From Trogon surrucura (taxonomy: Eukaryota; Chordata; Aves; Trogoniformes; Trogonidae): a stretch of 64,000 bases of DNA. This document shows positions 23,886 through 37,609 of this stretch, piece by piece. Below the pieces are notes generated by a model, which ran no database searches, was not told the DNA's origin, and saw only the letters and a list, made by a program, of their open reading frames with translations. The first letter of the stretch is position 1, and the number at the start of each line of letters is the position of its first letter. Both the position numbers and the translations under genes were made by a program. The stretch covers positions 46,534,264 through 46,598,263 of the forward strand of contig CM036621.1 of assembly GCA_020746105.1 (NCBI GenBank), in the 5' to 3' direction.

Positions 23886-26800
23886 CAAGATGAGCATAGA
23901 GTAATATAATATATTAGGTGACTATGTAATTGTTGCCATTATGGTGCTTAATTATCTGGATGCTTTTTCTAGCCCAGATGCTCTACCTGCACTTTACAGG
24001 ACATGAACGTATGCAAAAGCGAAGGTAAAGAGTCAAGCTTCCAGTGGGAAGCTTGGGAGTAACTGAAAGTTTGGGGTCACTTGCTGCATATTCTAGCTGT
24101 GAAAAATGTTTTGTGGATGCAACTTTCTGTGAATGTATGGGATTTGTAAATGATTCAGAATTATTCCAGATAAAGCTCAAGCATTCTGTAGAGAGAAGCA
24201 CAGGACCATCACAAGCTGCACAATTTTGCAACTCTTTGGATGTTCATTCCTGTGTGTTGTGTTTTGGGGAGTGAGGATTCATTTGAAGTGAAACTGAGGA
24301 TGGGGGATAAAATTGCATGTTTGAACCCATGATTTAGAAGCTTCAGATATGGTATTGTATGTTATCAGAACTCCTTGACTGTGTTACGATGTGCTGTTTC
24401 TGAAACGCGATAACCTCAGATGCAACTGTTTTGTTGCATCTTGCTGTGCTGAGAAAGGAGGCACACGCTGGCATGCTCTGCAAAGAAATCTGTAATCTAT
24501 TTTGATAAGGTACTCTGCAATTTTCGCGTAGTGAAGACGGGTTGAAACCTCTCAAGCGTGTGAAGATCACCTGCGTTTGGCTGAATGAGCTTTATAACAA
24601 CTGCATGACTTTGGAATTGCTGCAAAGGAAGGATGTGCTGTTGACTCAGAAGAAAGTTTATAATGTGTGCCTAGCGACAAGGTCAGCAAAATAGAAGTCT
24701 GATTTTTGAAAGTTACATGTTTGCTCTTAAGACCGTGAATCACCACGGCAGCAGAAGTGACTTGAAAGTACTGTTGTCTGCAAAAAAAAGAAAATAATCA
24801 TTTTAGAGACCTAGATTAAAAGATGGAGTAAGGACACAAGTGCTATGTTTGTTAGATACCGGTAACGTGACAGGTCAGAGTGGAATTTGAGTTTGCGTCA
24901 CTGAATTTGGCACTTGCTCACCTAGCTGTTTCATCCAGGTGCAAACTTGTGTGTTCCCTGTGGCTTGTTCATATAAACTTTCTCTGCACAGCTGCAAGTG
25001 CTGTTAATATGCAGATTCAGTTCCTGAACTGGGTTGTGAAATGGAGTGTTTTCTACATGGATTTAGACACACCCACCACACCCACCCCCAAACCAGTTTT
25101 ATTTTCCCCATTGAAAACGACTCATTTGCTTTGCCTGCTTCAAACATGCCTGTGTGTGTGGCATAGCTTAAATTTTTATGAACAAGAATGTAAACACCAA
25201 ATCCGCACAAGACTTGCAGAAGAACTCCGTAGCTCTAGCGCATCATCTGTTTGTTATGTAATCTGATATAATGGAAGCGAAATAAAAACCAGATGTCAAG
25301 GCAAAGCAATTACAATTTTTCATCTGTGAGCATTACAGTAAATGTACTTTGTATTCCTTTCCCCCCTCCCCGAATACGGAGTTTTATTTGTTGGGGGTTG
25401 GGAAAGTGCTGCAGGGGACTTCAGAGCTCTCAGCATGGTTCTTGCTTAAAGACTTTGTTATTCTGTGCTTGTGTTCTCTCATGTAATTAAGGTCTCTGTG
25501 CTACTCCCGATCTCTGAGCTAGTATATGTCCAATTGAAAATGAGGTGGACAAACCTGTGTAGTGCCAGGAGACCACCTCTGCGTGCCCACCTCTCTGGGT
25601 TATACGGCCAAGCTGCAGGCTTGCCCTAAATTTAGCATTCAAGGTGAAGCTTCTTTGCTTACCATGCTTCAATTTTGTAAGAAAATCCTATCAGAAGAGG
25701 TTTGGTGCAGAGTCTGCCGTGGATTCTTTAGCTGAAGAAACATCTGGGAGGATAGCAGATGAGAGCTGCGGTTAGCTTGTTTTCTCAAATTCACTGTGTG
25801 ACTAGGAGGATGAAAGGGAAAATGGATAATCATTGATCCTTTCTGTTGGGGAAATGGATCCTTCCACTGCTAGTTTATCCGAGAGGTTTATCTCTGCTGT
25901 CTTCCATTAAATAAGGCAACCCCTTGGCTGAGAGAGAAATCGATAAACATCTTCATCTTCATATGCATCTTCACAAATTGAGGCATATATATGATCTCAC
26001 TGAGTGATTTTACTTTTCTTCTTTCCTTCTCTCTTGTTTTTTAACCTCCTGGACTTGTTGTTGTTGCTGAAGATTTATTTTCTTCCCTTCCGTATTGCTC
26101 TGTTTGATTAAGCTCGGAAGGCAGCAGTACCTCACTGATGGGGTTTGTGCTTGGAGGAGGCCACAGGGGTGGAGATGCCGTTTTTCTGTGGGAGGGCATC
26201 AGGAGCATCCCAGATGCATCCCGCAGGCGGGTTTGGCACTGCTGAGTTACATCTCCCCTTGGTGTGCTCTTTCACTGACGGCTGCGAGTTATAGATGAAA
26301 CTTTCATGTTCCACTGCATAAAAATCTTCCTGTTCTGCGCTGACAGCTTTTTACTGGGTGGCTGCTGCGTGGCGTACCTTAGATTATAAACAGGCTTTTA
26401 CTTTTCGTATCCCTGGGGAATTGTTAAGTCGGAAATCTTACACAAAGCTGGTATCTTCACTTATCTGTTAAGTACAAATAACTTCAAGAAACTCTTAAAT
26501 CAGTTGTATGTTCTAGCCAAAGGAAGTGCTGGCAATGAATTAAAGACTCTTGCTCCTTTGAAACACCAAGTTTCTTCCTTTAAAATCCAGCAAAGAATGA
26601 GGATGGGAGATCAATGTGAACACTTGCTGCTAGCCATTACGAACGGCATCCAGTCTGTACCACCTCTCCTTTCAAAGACCACCTGCAAAGAGGACTGGGG
26701 TTCATTATATGTGGTTACTGCTCAGCGCTACTAACACCAGGTAATGACTTCCAGTGATGCAGGATGTAAGCTCACGTGTGAGGAAGTTGTTAATATTTGT

Positions 26801-28984
26801 GAACAAGCCACTCTTAGAAAACAAAGTAGGGAATCTTCTGTTCCTGGAAAACCAGTAGCAAGATGGGCTTCATGTTGGTGTGTGAGACTTTTGTCACTAG
26901 TGATCTTGAAGTTACTGTAGGCTGGGCAAGAAATCTTTTGAAAATGAGACCTCTACCATGTGAAGTGGTGTGATGAGCCTTCTCTGTATCTGTACTGCTG
27001 GAGAGAAGAACAGAGGGGACTTCAGGCCTTGGTGTCGTTTCACTTTGGTTCCAATTACCCTACAGAAATACATGCTCAAGCTTTATCCTGTGTTGAGTCT
27101 GTACTGAGCGTGGCTTGTATGGAAGGGGGCAAACCTTAAGGAAAGGAGGCTGGATGTGAAAAATGTGACAAAATATCAGTGTTCTCGAGATGTTCTTCAA
27201 AAAAAAGGAAATGCAAAATCCTCTGCAAAAGTTTTCGTGGGAACAGGGACTTGGCTGTTAAAAGGTATTTGGTTGTTTCCTCCTGTAACTTGATTCCAAT
27301 GTGAGTGTTTAGATTCAAATTTGAAATATTAATTGACAATGTGGATTGTATTGCACAGCCCAGCTTTTCTCTCTGGTCCTTTGGCCAGCTATTTCCTGCT
27401 GTTGTCTCCAGCAAGGATGAAGCTTCATGATTACAGTCTGTTCCCCTGACTTGAAGATTTAACTGTTGCAGATGCTTTCTTTCCTTCCACATGAAACATT
27501 TGTAGAAATCTTTGCAACCAACAAGAAAGCAGAAGGCCTCTTGCACCTGTGAAACCAGAGCTGAAGGCAGCATTAGGCGTTCTCAGTCAGAATCTTTTCC
27601 TTTCTGAAGAGAGACTGTGGACCTTAGCCTGAGTCTCCAGAGTCACCATGGAGAACATCCCCTCAGGTTGGTTCTTGTGGACGTTTGGCCAGCTCGCTTG
27701 CAGAGGCACCGTTCTGAAGGTAACGATGCTCCTCTCTCTGTGCTGGCCAGAAGATTGGGAAGCTCTGTGGCTTGATCCATGTAAACACTGCTCGCGCCGT
27801 GCTGACTCGCATGTTACTGAAACTGGACCCTGTGGTAATGGAGCTTAAAACCATGGAAATGCGTAACTGGAATGTTGGCCAGAGCGTGCTGGTAGAGAGA
27901 AATGACTTTTTTTCAACCTAAGTCATGGAGAATTAGTGTTAAGAAGGAAAACAAGTCAATCGAGTAGGTGTTGGGCTTGATTTCTGTGCTGTGGCACTGT
28001 CGTGTTGGTTGTGACCAGCCTCCATGACCTTAATTCTCAGCCAAGGGAACCTGATGGTGCGGCGTGTTTTCTGGGGACAAAAATACTAGCAATAGCGAGT
28101 CACATGTCGCCAGGAGCTCTTACTATAAAAACAGCAGCTCTGCTGAAAGCGACCTTCAGCATGGCTGCGAACGTTTGCGGTGTTATTTTTAACCTGTCTG
28201 GGTAAATTTCCAATACAAATCCTAGTGCCAATCTGATGCGTACGCTTTCCCAAATCCTTATCTTCTGCTTTCTAGTGCAGTGACGCATCAGACAGAACAA
28301 CTAGTTTCGGGGCTGGGTATAGGTTTACTTTTATGTCACCAGCACCAGGGAGAAGTAAACATTTCAGCTCTGTTGTACTGCTATGTAGAATATTTAAGGG
28401 ATTTTTTTTTTTTTTTTTTTTAAGATGACTTTTAATGATAGCTTTTTTGTTGTTTTTTAGAAGAGACTTTTTTAACTGGGACTTAAAAATAGGTGAAGGC
28501 TGTGCTTTTGATTAGGTCGCTCTGGCAGTGATATCAGCTTGTGACATTTATCTGTGTACGGATTTTTTGCCCTGTTGACGAAGGCTGTATTTACTCAAAT
28601 GGAGATATTTCTGTCCACTGTGAGGGAAATGAAGAACATCTCTGCTCAAATCGTGTCCTTGCCCTTAGCATTCTTCAAGTCTGGCTCGCTCTCCTACTAC
28701 TTGATTTTTATACTGGGATGGCAGCAGGAATATTTTATATGTTGGATGATAAAGTTGTAGGTATTTTTGTTGCTGTAATGGTCCAGGCGGAAGGATGCTG
28801 GCTTGGTGGAGGACAACACTGCTGGAGTAATGCTCAGTTTGACTTGGACTGGAGAGGTATAACAAAAGAGATGAGCCTATATGGATCCTTACAGAGTGGC
28901 TTCGTTAATAGACAGGGTATGGATAGTCTACAAATAGAAGTTACAGAAAATGTCCTGCAGATGTGAAATGCAAATGAAAAGCAA
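23886..28984. other. Unique-looking non-coding DNA
   Basis: There is no gene or mobile element I can support. A 145-codon minus frame (27136-27573) and a 141-codon + frame (28541-28966) have no recognisable domain. A pure T20 tract lies at 28402-28421. The left limit of the CR1 that follows is indistinct, so its oldest part may extend leftward into this stretch. Confidence 0.5.
28402..28421. repeat. Homopolymer T20
   Basis: Twenty uninterrupted T bases on the + strand. No retrotransposed body with target-site duplication is visible on either side. Confidence 0.95.
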
Positions 28985-30431
28985 TGAGCAGTTTCGAAAT
29001 TGGCTGATGTAGTTGCTAAGCCACTCTCCATGATATTTAAAAAGTCATGGCAGTCAGATGAAGTTCCTGGGGACTGGAAGAAGGGGAACATTACACCCAT
29101 CTTTAAAAAGCATAGAAAGGAGGACCCCGGGAGCTACTGAGCAGTCAGCCTCACCTCTGTGCCTGGGAAGATCATGGAACAGATCCTCCTAGAGGCTCTG
29201 CTAAGGCACATGGAGGACAGGGAGGTGATTTGAGACAGCCAGCCCAGCATCGCCAAGGGCAGGTCCTGCCTGACCAACCTGGTGGCTTTCTACAGTGGAG
29301 TGACTGCATCAGTCAGTGGACAAAGAAAGAACAATGGATGCCATCTGTCTGGACTTTCAAGGCCTTTGACACAGTCTCCCACAACATCCTTCTCTCTAAG
29401 TTGGAGACACATGAATTTGATGGGTGGACTGTTCAGTGGGTAAGGAGTTGGCTGGATGGTCACATCCAGAGGGTTGTGGTCAATGGCTCAATGTCCAGAT
29501 GGAGATGGGCCCTTCAGGGGTCTGTGCTGGGACCAGTGCTGTTCAATATCTTCATCAGTGACATTGACAGTGGGATCGAGGGCACCCTCAGCAAGTTTGC
29601 AGATGACACCAAGCTGAGTGGTGCAGTTGACATGCCAGAGGGACCTGGACAAGCTGGAGAAGTGCACCTGTGTGAACCTCATGAGGTTCAAGGTCGAGTG
29701 CAAGGTGCTGCACCTGGGTTGGGGCAAATGGGGGATGGTGTGATAGAGAGCAGCCCTGAGGCAAAGCACTTGGTGGTACTGGTAGACAGAAAGCTGAACA
29801 TGAGCCACCGATTCACACTGGCAGCCCAGAAGGCCAGCTGCATCCTGGCTGCATCAAAAGCAGCGTGGCCAGCAGGTCGAGAGAGATGATTCTGCCCCTC
29901 TGCTCTGCTCTGATGAGACCTTTCCTGGAGTTCTGTGTCCAGCCCTGAAGCCCTCAACACAAGAAGGACGTGGACCTGTTGGAGCAGGTCCAGAGGAGGC
30001 CACAAAGATGACCAGAGGGCACCTCTCATATGAAGACAGGCTGAGAGAGTTGGGGCTGTTCAGACAGGAGGAGAGAAGACTCCAGGGAGACCTTGTAGCA
30101 GCCTGCCAGTACTTCAAGGGGGCTACAGGAAAACTGGGGAGGGACTGTTTTATAAGGGTGTGTAGCAACAGGGTGAAGGGCAATGGTTTTAAACTACAGT
30201 AGGGTAGATTTAGACTAGATGTTAGGGAGAAGTTCTTTGCAATTAGGGTGGTGAAACACTGGCACAGGTTGCCCAGAGAGGTGGTGGAGCTCCATCCCTG
30301 GAGACATTCAAGGTCAGGCTTTGATGGGGCTCTGAGCAACCTGATCTGGTTCAAGCTGTCCCTGCTCACTGCAGGGGGGTTGGATTAGATGACCTTTAGA
30401 GGTCCCTTCCAACCCAACACATTCTATGATG
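28985..30431 (+). mobile_element. CR1 LINE, longest copy (about 1.45 kb), with reverse-transcriptase region
   Basis: Homology to CR1 is clear from GATGTAGTTGCTAAGCC (about 29006) through GGGAAGATCATGGAACAGATC (about 29164), the reverse-transcriptase core, the C-terminal domain and the 3' terminus TTAGAGGTCCCTTCCAACCC with ATTCTATGATG at 30431. It lacks the whole 5' part of the element (ORF1 and endonuclease), as usual for CR1. The coding part is dead: the reading frame switches several times, for example near 29355 and 29641, and motif segments lie in different frames. The tail (GAGGTCCCTTCCAACCCAAC) differs from the 9.3/37.9/54.4 kb subfamily. The start is approximate. Confidence 0.95.
29230..29889 (+). 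pseudogene. CR1 ORF2 reverse-transcriptase remnant
   Basis: A 219-codon open frame holds part of the CR1 reverse transcriptase. About the first 40 residues are out of the ancestral frame. From residue 44 the ancestral frame shows [16 protein letters not shown] (motif A region, but the usual leading YLDF is lost), [13 protein letters not shown] (motif B region, residues 96-108) and [13 protein letters not shown] (motif C, catalytic ADD at residues 124-126, about 29596-29610). After MPEG (residue 137) the frame is lost, apparently through a deletion of under 20 bases between two short GAGGGAC-like repeats. It recovers at [10 protein letters not shown] and the ALAAQKA-like [11 protein letters not shown]. 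The family's ORF2 is roughly 900-1000 residues with an N-terminal endonuclease, none of which is here. It is non-functional. Confidence 0.9.
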
Positions 30432-33038
30432 AGCACTGTATGTCTCATGTATGGTCAGCACCTGTATGTCTCATTTCTTGTTTTTGTTCAGAGTAGTTGA
30501 TGTAATTCACATTGATTATTTTGTGAGGTTTTTTTAGGCTTTAATTACTGCAAAGGGTAAAAGTATCTTTTTAGAGAGAGGCTGAACATAAAGCTATTGA
30601 TCTGTCAAATATCACTTGGATGTTGAGCTTCGGGAGCTTCTCAGGGCCTCTCTCCCCTTTCCTCAGAGCAACTCCTGTGGTTTACCTGACCCCAAATCCC
30701 ACTGCTACAGTTTTCTGTAAGCACTCTTACCTAAAATCTGGTTACTAGAGCATGGGATTTCCCAGAAAATAACTTTTTCAGAACATACAGACAGTTGAAA
30801 TAAAGGCCAGAGGAGCGATACTTTTATTTTAGGTTGTTCTGTTAGTAGCGATATGTTTTGCCAGTGTCACTGCTGTGTACTTGGATAGAAGCTGATTCTT
30901 GCTTTCTCACGCTGCTCCTTAAGGGAGCTCGACGAAGCAGGAAGGCACGATATTGCTCCCTGACCTGTCGTGTTTGCAGCAGCGAGTGTGATGGTTGGAA
31001 GGACTCTGACTCACAACTGGAGGTTACTAAGGGTGAGACAAGAGGGGTTCGTGAGCTGCACTCCTCGGCTTTGCTCTGAGTGGGGCTCAGCACAGCCCGA
31101 GGAGGCTCCAGAGTAGCTGCAACTCAGCCTGACCTTCTACTGCAGAGTAAGGTTACTGCTGCTTCTCGTCTTTCAGACTTTGGGCTGTAGAGTAGCAGGG
31201 GGAAAGATACCTCTGTGGAATGAGGTGCTGCGGTTGGTTGGGGATGATACCATTTTAGATGTCTTTGCCCTTAAGGTAAAGCCCCAGGATTTTTTCCAGT
31301 GACATTGTGATTGTCAGGAAAACAAGAGTTCTGCTGCAGTAGGTCGGTCCTCTTTGTATGCAGTTCGGATCAAATAAATGACAGATCCCATAGTACCAGT
31401 GCACTTAGGATTAAATGGACAATGCCGTCTTAACGTACCTGTTTATATTTCCATTTTCTTTTCTTTACCTGTCTTTCATTAGAAAGGCAGCTTGTTGGTA
31501 CCTTTTGAAATAGTTTTGACTGAAGGGTGAGGAAAGAGTAGAGAGAGTACACGTTTAAAATTTATTTTTAACTATTTAAGTCTAAATCTAAAAAGCTTTA
31601 AATCTGAACTTTCTAGGCTGCTTGTCTTTCCTTCTGGGGAGCCTATAAGAATTTGGCTGATGAGCTCAGTACACTGCCTTTTAGCAGAGATGGGTTTTGA
31701 TTTTGTTTATGGCTTCTGCTTGTTTTTTTTTTTTTGTTGCTGTTTCTTTGTTTTTGTTTTGCAAATACACAAACTTTTCCAAAAAAAGCTAAATATTACC
31801 TCTCCCCACCGTGTCACTTTTGAAGTACTTGATCAGATTTTAAATCTTAAAACCTTTTGAAAGATGTAACCTCTTCTGTGGGAATTTCAGATTTTGCGAT
31901 TTGAAACAAGAAAAGTGCAGCCCTGGTTTTGTTTTCAGTCACTGGTTTAGTTGGATCTGGAAGCAGGAGCAGTTTGTGGAGAAGAGGTCTTAAGGCTGTG
32001 AAGGTAATGGTTTTTAAAAATCAAACGAACTGGACTCAGTACTTCACCTGATCAACAGAACACTAAAGCCGGCAACGCATCGTACTAGATTCTCTAAATA
32101 TGGCCTGAAAGATGCTTAAAATCTTAGGGCTATAGTGAGGAACCTACCCCTCAGTGCTGGCTTGAGTACACAGCATGGCTGAGAGAGAAAGGCTGCTACA
32201 TTGCAAAGGTGTGATTTCTTACACTTAAGTATAGAGCAACCAAAACATCCGCATGGGCTGAACCAAACACTGGATGGGTTCATGTACTGGAGGAGTGTAG
32301 GATCTGTTGCGACTGTGTTGATCAGCCAATTCATGGGAGCTTGCTTGCACAAAAAACCCACCCTCAACCACCAAATCACATTTTCAAGTATGTCTCAAAT
32401 GATTTGCATTGAACTAGTTGAAGGAGGTCCACCTTGGAGTCAGTATGTCTTTGAACCTCGTACCAGTCTTGTATTTAAGCTAACTTCTGTGGAGGAGGTT
32501 AAGCTACTTCTAGAGATGCTAATGCTTCTGGTGTTGTAACATCTGATTATACTCATGGGCAGATTAGCCCATTACCACACACCTGAAACATTGCCCTGAC
32601 ATGGTGACCTCAAGTCCAAAGCTGGGTCTCTCTCTGGGTGAGCTCATGCCTGGCTCTTCTTGCTCCTTCTCTGTAGGCTCTGGTACCTGCTTATTTCCTT
32701 TGGCAGGTGGAGGAAAAAGCCATCCCAGTTCCAGCAAACAATCCTTCTTAAAGGAGAGTGCAATACATTTTCCTGTACAGGTCTTGATCTTAATGTCCCA
32801 GCTTGTGTAGCTGGTGAGCTTGTGTACGGGGCATTTGCCCTGGCGAATCTGTAGGTGAGAGTGTTGCAAACCAAATACACTATTGGGCCTCATAGGGCTG
32901 TTGCCTTGTGTAGAAAACAAAGATGAAACATCAATACCTTCCTAGTTTTCTGTCCAAATTAAAAACTAAAGTGAAAAAGTCCTCTTAGTGTGGAAACTTG
33001 GAAGGTAGGCTGGTTGGCTCAAGCCTGAAAGAAATGAA
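30432..33038. other. Unique-looking non-coding DNA
   Basis: I see no gene, RNA gene or element end. T13 lies at about 31723-31735. A 112-codon + frame (32201-32539) has no recognisable domain. Confidence 0.55.
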
Positions 33039-33365
33039 GCTTACCTGAAAGGAGATTGTAGAGATGTTGGTGTGGGTCTCTTCTCAAAAGTTACAACTGA
33101 TAGGACAAGAGGAAATGGCCTCAAGTTATACCAGGGCAGATTTAGGTTAGACATTAGAAAAACCTTGTGCACTGAAAGGGTTATCCAAGACCGGAACAGG
33201 CTGCCCAGGGAAGAGGTTGAATCTCCATCCTTGGATGTATTTAAAAGCCGTCCAGATACGGTGTTTAGGGACATGATTTAGAAGTGGGCCTGGTAGAGTT
33301 AGATAATGGTTGGACTTGATGATCTTGGAGGTCTTTTCCATCCAAAATGATACCAAGATTCTATT
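33039..33365 (+). mobile_element. CR1 LINE 3' fragment
   Basis: It begins within ORF2 at CTTACCTGAAAGGAGATTGTAG. The + frame to 33281 reads [53 protein letters not shown] and ends FRDMI stop, which is the intact ORF2 C-terminus. The 3' UTR ends TGATGATCTTGGAGGTCTTTTCC and GATTCTATTG. The GGTCTTTTCCA tail marks a different, probably older, CR1 subfamily from the CCTTCCAGCCTAGG group. Only about 327 bp remain. Confidence 0.93.
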
Positions 33366-36300
33366 GTAGCTGTATTAGGCAGCAGCTTATAGACTGGGCT
33401 CTCATGTGGCAAGGTTTAGGCCTGGGAAAGTTCATCACCAGTTCCACCCTTTGGTAGAAGGATGTTGTTATGTGAAGGGTTTGCTTTTTCACCTCACAGC
33501 TGGGTGGATGAAGGAATAGCTCGGAAGACTTTCCCAAGTTTCTGGAGGTCAAGAAAGTTTAGTCTCAGCTGCACGTGCTGTCATTAGCTGTGGTGCAGCT
33601 TCTCCATGCATTCCAACCTTTAAATTTGGATGCTGCTGCCTTGTACCCATTCAAGCACAGCCCATAATCATGTAGCTCATCAAGTGACTGTGCAGCCTCT
33701 ACATCAGCTCTGTCCATCAGGTCTGTATTTACTCATCCTGTATAAACCACCAAGACTACTTTTCCAGTGTCTGGCTGGTATAATCCTAAGCCCTAAGGAA
33801 GCAAGGCTAGCAAGGCTCCGAGCTTCTCGGGCCTTGGAGTTGACCAGATGTGGCAGGTGAGCTGCCCGGGAAGCAAGGGTGTTGGTGAAAGCAGAGGGAA
33901 AACCTCTCTGACTTATCGCAGCTTCTCCAAACCTTGCTTTTTCTGACTGGAACTGTGATTTCAATAGCATTTCAATAATTGCTGGATTTTTTTTTGGCAT
34001 TGTCTTTCTGGGAACTGTAGGATGAAGGATTCAGCACACCTCCTGCAGGGTGAACTGTCAAAATGATAACTGTTGTCCAGAGTGATTTATTTTTTTTTTA
34101 ACCCCTCCCAAAGCAGCCAAGATATACCATGTGTTTTGCAAAAAACCTCCATCAAAAACGGCCAAGAAAGTGCAATTTTTGGGGATGTGTTTCATCAGAC
34201 GGAGCAAGCTGATTTTTTTTGTCCTCTTTTATCTCTTTTTATCATGTAAGACTGTGGCAAAATAAAAGGAGACTTAAACTTATATAAAAGTTAAAGGAAT
34301 TGTTAGAAATTCAGGGAAATGTATAGAGTTTTAGTTCTTTAAAGTAGCATGGAATTGGCTCCTGTAATAATGAGGATGTATGTTTGTTACCTGGCTTTGT
34401 AAGTCTTGGTCTTCAAGGGAAATTTGTGGCTGGACTAAGAAAAAGGAAAAAAAAGTCGAGGGGGAGGGTGTCTGCTTTGCAGATTGCTATTGAAGGGAGC
34501 TGTTAACTCAAACTGCTGAGCCAAGTGAGGCAATTTTTTAAAGTCGGTGTCTCCAGTGGATGATACTTTAGGACTGTCAGGTTCTGCCTACTCAGACTTT
34601 AAGGAGAGCATTAATTTTTGCAGCAGTTGGTCTCCATCTCTGGCTCTTGGTTTCTTGCCCTCTTCTGGACAGCCTCAGGAGAAAGCCTGTGTCTGCAGGC
34701 AGCAGCTGAAGGATAAATGATCCCATGGACAGGAGAAGCTTTCGTGCATGTGTGATCGAAAGGTGATGGCATTATTTGAACTTGGATCTTGTGGCCTTTG
34801 CTTATTTGTTTGTGAGCTGCGCAGTGGAAACGCGCAGGTATCCGTGGTGGTGAATCTTGGAGATGCTTGTTCTGGGGATGTGCTTGGCATCTTTGTCCTA
34901 ACTTCTAATTTGTGCTTGACACCGAGACAATAATAAAGGAAAACCGCTAGAAACTGACTTGATTAAAGGCTGACACAAATTAACTGGCAGACTTTGTTAA
35001 TGTATCATATTATTCCAGTGCTGCAGCAGTCCATTTTCAAACGAAATGCGAGTTTAACTCTGTAAGCCTTTTCAGCCTTACAGGGGAGGAGTTTGCTTCA
35101 GGAAGGCTTGAAATTTGTTGCTGTCTTCTGAAGCTGTGCAGTTTAACTGTTTCACTCCTCTGTGATGGGTGATGGATCACAGATTTAGCGGATTAATTGC
35201 AGTGGCTTTTCCTTAGCTCTTACCTGGCTGTTACCCTTTGGCAGGAGGAGAGGGAATGCTACCTAATGTCCTGTAAACAGAGCCTGCTGCTACAGGAGTA
35301 AATTTTTCTGCTAGTTTCAGGCAGCAGGTCATGTGCTCGTGGAATATTTCTCCCAAACTTCACAGTGTATGAAACCTGCTGAGTAAAATGCCATTATCTC
35401 CGCTGCTAACCCTTATGTGTTTGAGCTCTCTTTTTTTCTTAATAGCAATTCTTTAAACTGCACTCACCTGCAGGCTTGCTGCCACTGCTGGAAATTACGT
35501 TTTCTCTGTGAGCCGAAGCATGGAACAGAGTCAAGCTGATCATTTCACATCTCACCTCGAGGCAGCTGCTGGATTCTAAAACTTTTGTAATCTTCCCCTA
35601 AAAAGACGAGGCAGCTCAGAGGAGCAGCTGTCCTGTGGCATCCATGCTGAGGAGGGGGCTTGCTTTCATCCCCTCACCACCTTCCCACCTAAACCTAACT
35701 TTCCCAGTGCCTTGCTTGATAAGGCCATCAGATCTGAGTCAATAGTGCACCATTTGGGGATCATGAGACAGGTGAGCACAGTAGTAAATTTCTACCTTGC
35801 TGAAGAAGGGGTTGGGGCCACATATTCCCGATAGCTATAAGGGTACAGGGCTTCCTGTACTGCACATCTTTCAATTGAGGGTCTTCGTGCCTTGAATTTA
35901 GTTACCCAGCAGGGCACGGGGTGGGCTTGCACAAGGTGAGGCTGTAGTCTGTGCTTTGGATATTTGCGGCACACCTAGAATAGGATGATTTTTGAACCGT
36001 GAGGGATGCTGAGAGAATATGTTGCGGAGATTTCATAAGGAGGAGTCGGTAGGGATATTCTCCTGTGAATTGTAGATGATGAGGTAGTAGGAGCTTGGAC
36101 CAGTGCTGGTTTATAGGCTTTTGTACTGATTTGCATCTCATGTTTTTTTTTTTCGTTAGGAGATATAATGTATTGCCTGCGTGCACAATCCTCGCATTTA
36201 TAAATTTCTTACTCTGAGCTTTCATAGAGTGCAGATGTTCATAAAACAGACATTCATGTCCTGAAAACTCTGCTCGCCTGTGGTGAATGGGAAGCTTTCC

Positions 36301-37609
36301 CAGGTAAGCTAGAGCTCACTGTAGTCGGGTCGTGAATAAATGAACCTTTCATCATTTACGGGAGGAGGCAAGGAAACACAACCTTGCTGTGATGGATGCA
36401 AAGAGGTCCTTCCACATGCGAATGCAATGTGGGCGAGTGCAGAGCCGTCTTTGCTGCTGCTGAGCTCAGGGGCTTCAGCAGCTGGGAGCTTCCTACAACA
36501 GCTCTTCAGGGCAGGTACCAGGAAAAGGATGTGAAAAGCAGCAGTTGGTTGGTATCTATGCAAGCTGTGCTTGGCAAATACCAGGGTCTGCCTGAATGGA
36601 AGCAATATCAGTGGCTAATGGGGTTTTCATGATAAATGGGGATTACTACTGCTGTTAAATATGTTCATATATATAAAATATGTATTGAACATGCATATAT
36701 GGAACTTCTGTGCAGAGACAAGCATCTTGTCTCTGTACCCGGTTTGCCCAGAGGGAGCCAGCAGCTACATGTGCTGGGACAGCACCTGTTAAACAGAATA
36801 GCTCCTTTACACACAGGTATTTTGCATACAATGAGCTGGGACTGACTTGAGATTGCTACTTCTAAATGTAAAGGGGAAAAAAAAGCCTCCTGGGCACTTC
36901 TTGTTCCGGATAGGGGCTGTGAGGAGGCAAGTGGCTTCTTGCCTGCTGAGGCTGCAGCAAAATGTTTGTGGAGTCTGCGTTAGCTTGGAGGTTTAACGGT
37001 TTATGGCTCTTTGGGAAGGCGACCCTCAGGCTCGGAGGGTGTAATAATGGACATTTAGGTATTTCTGTTCAAATAGACCTGCTGTTTTAGAGCTGGCTCA
37101 CCGGCCAGTTGAGATTTTCTAGGTTTTAAATCAAATGTCCAGATGAGAACATTGTGGGTCCCCAAAGACATCAGAGGATTGAATGTATGTTCCTGACTAA
37201 TGCAATGCCCTTGATTTAGCTACTGTGTTTAAAATTGATGAGAAATAGCCTCTGGCTTTGATGGGGGATTTATGGATATTTAAGCGATCACATGATCCCT
37301 GTAAAATGGGATTCTTCACTTGTCTGTTCAAAGGCACTTGGGTGTAACTCTGACATTACTGACAGTGGGTTTGGGCATTAGACTTCTGACCTGCCACCTT
37401 CTCTATGGGGCACAGCCTTGAAATTCAGCTGTGCTTTCCACCTTGCATCTTGGAATAAGCTCCTGTTGGAAGGTGTTTCCATCTGAACTGATTGCAAGAG
37501 AGCTTCCCAAATATTTTTTTTCCTCTGCTAAACTACTGTAGTATCCTGCTGCCTTGACTTGGAAGAGTTCTCTCTAGCAATACCCAGTATTAACCTTCAC
37601 ATTTGATTG
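33366..37609. other. Unique-looking non-coding DNA
   Basis: There is no recognisable gene or element. At 36664-36706 an AT-rich imperfect inverted repeat (GTTCATATATATAAAATATG against CATGCATATATGGAAC) is present. T11 lies at about 36143-36153. The open frames are about 100 codons or less. Confidence 0.55.

Noticed and set aside
27136-27573. 145-codon minus-strand frame
   Set aside because: It has no domain, start context or splice-site support, and this length is possible by chance in a window of this size.
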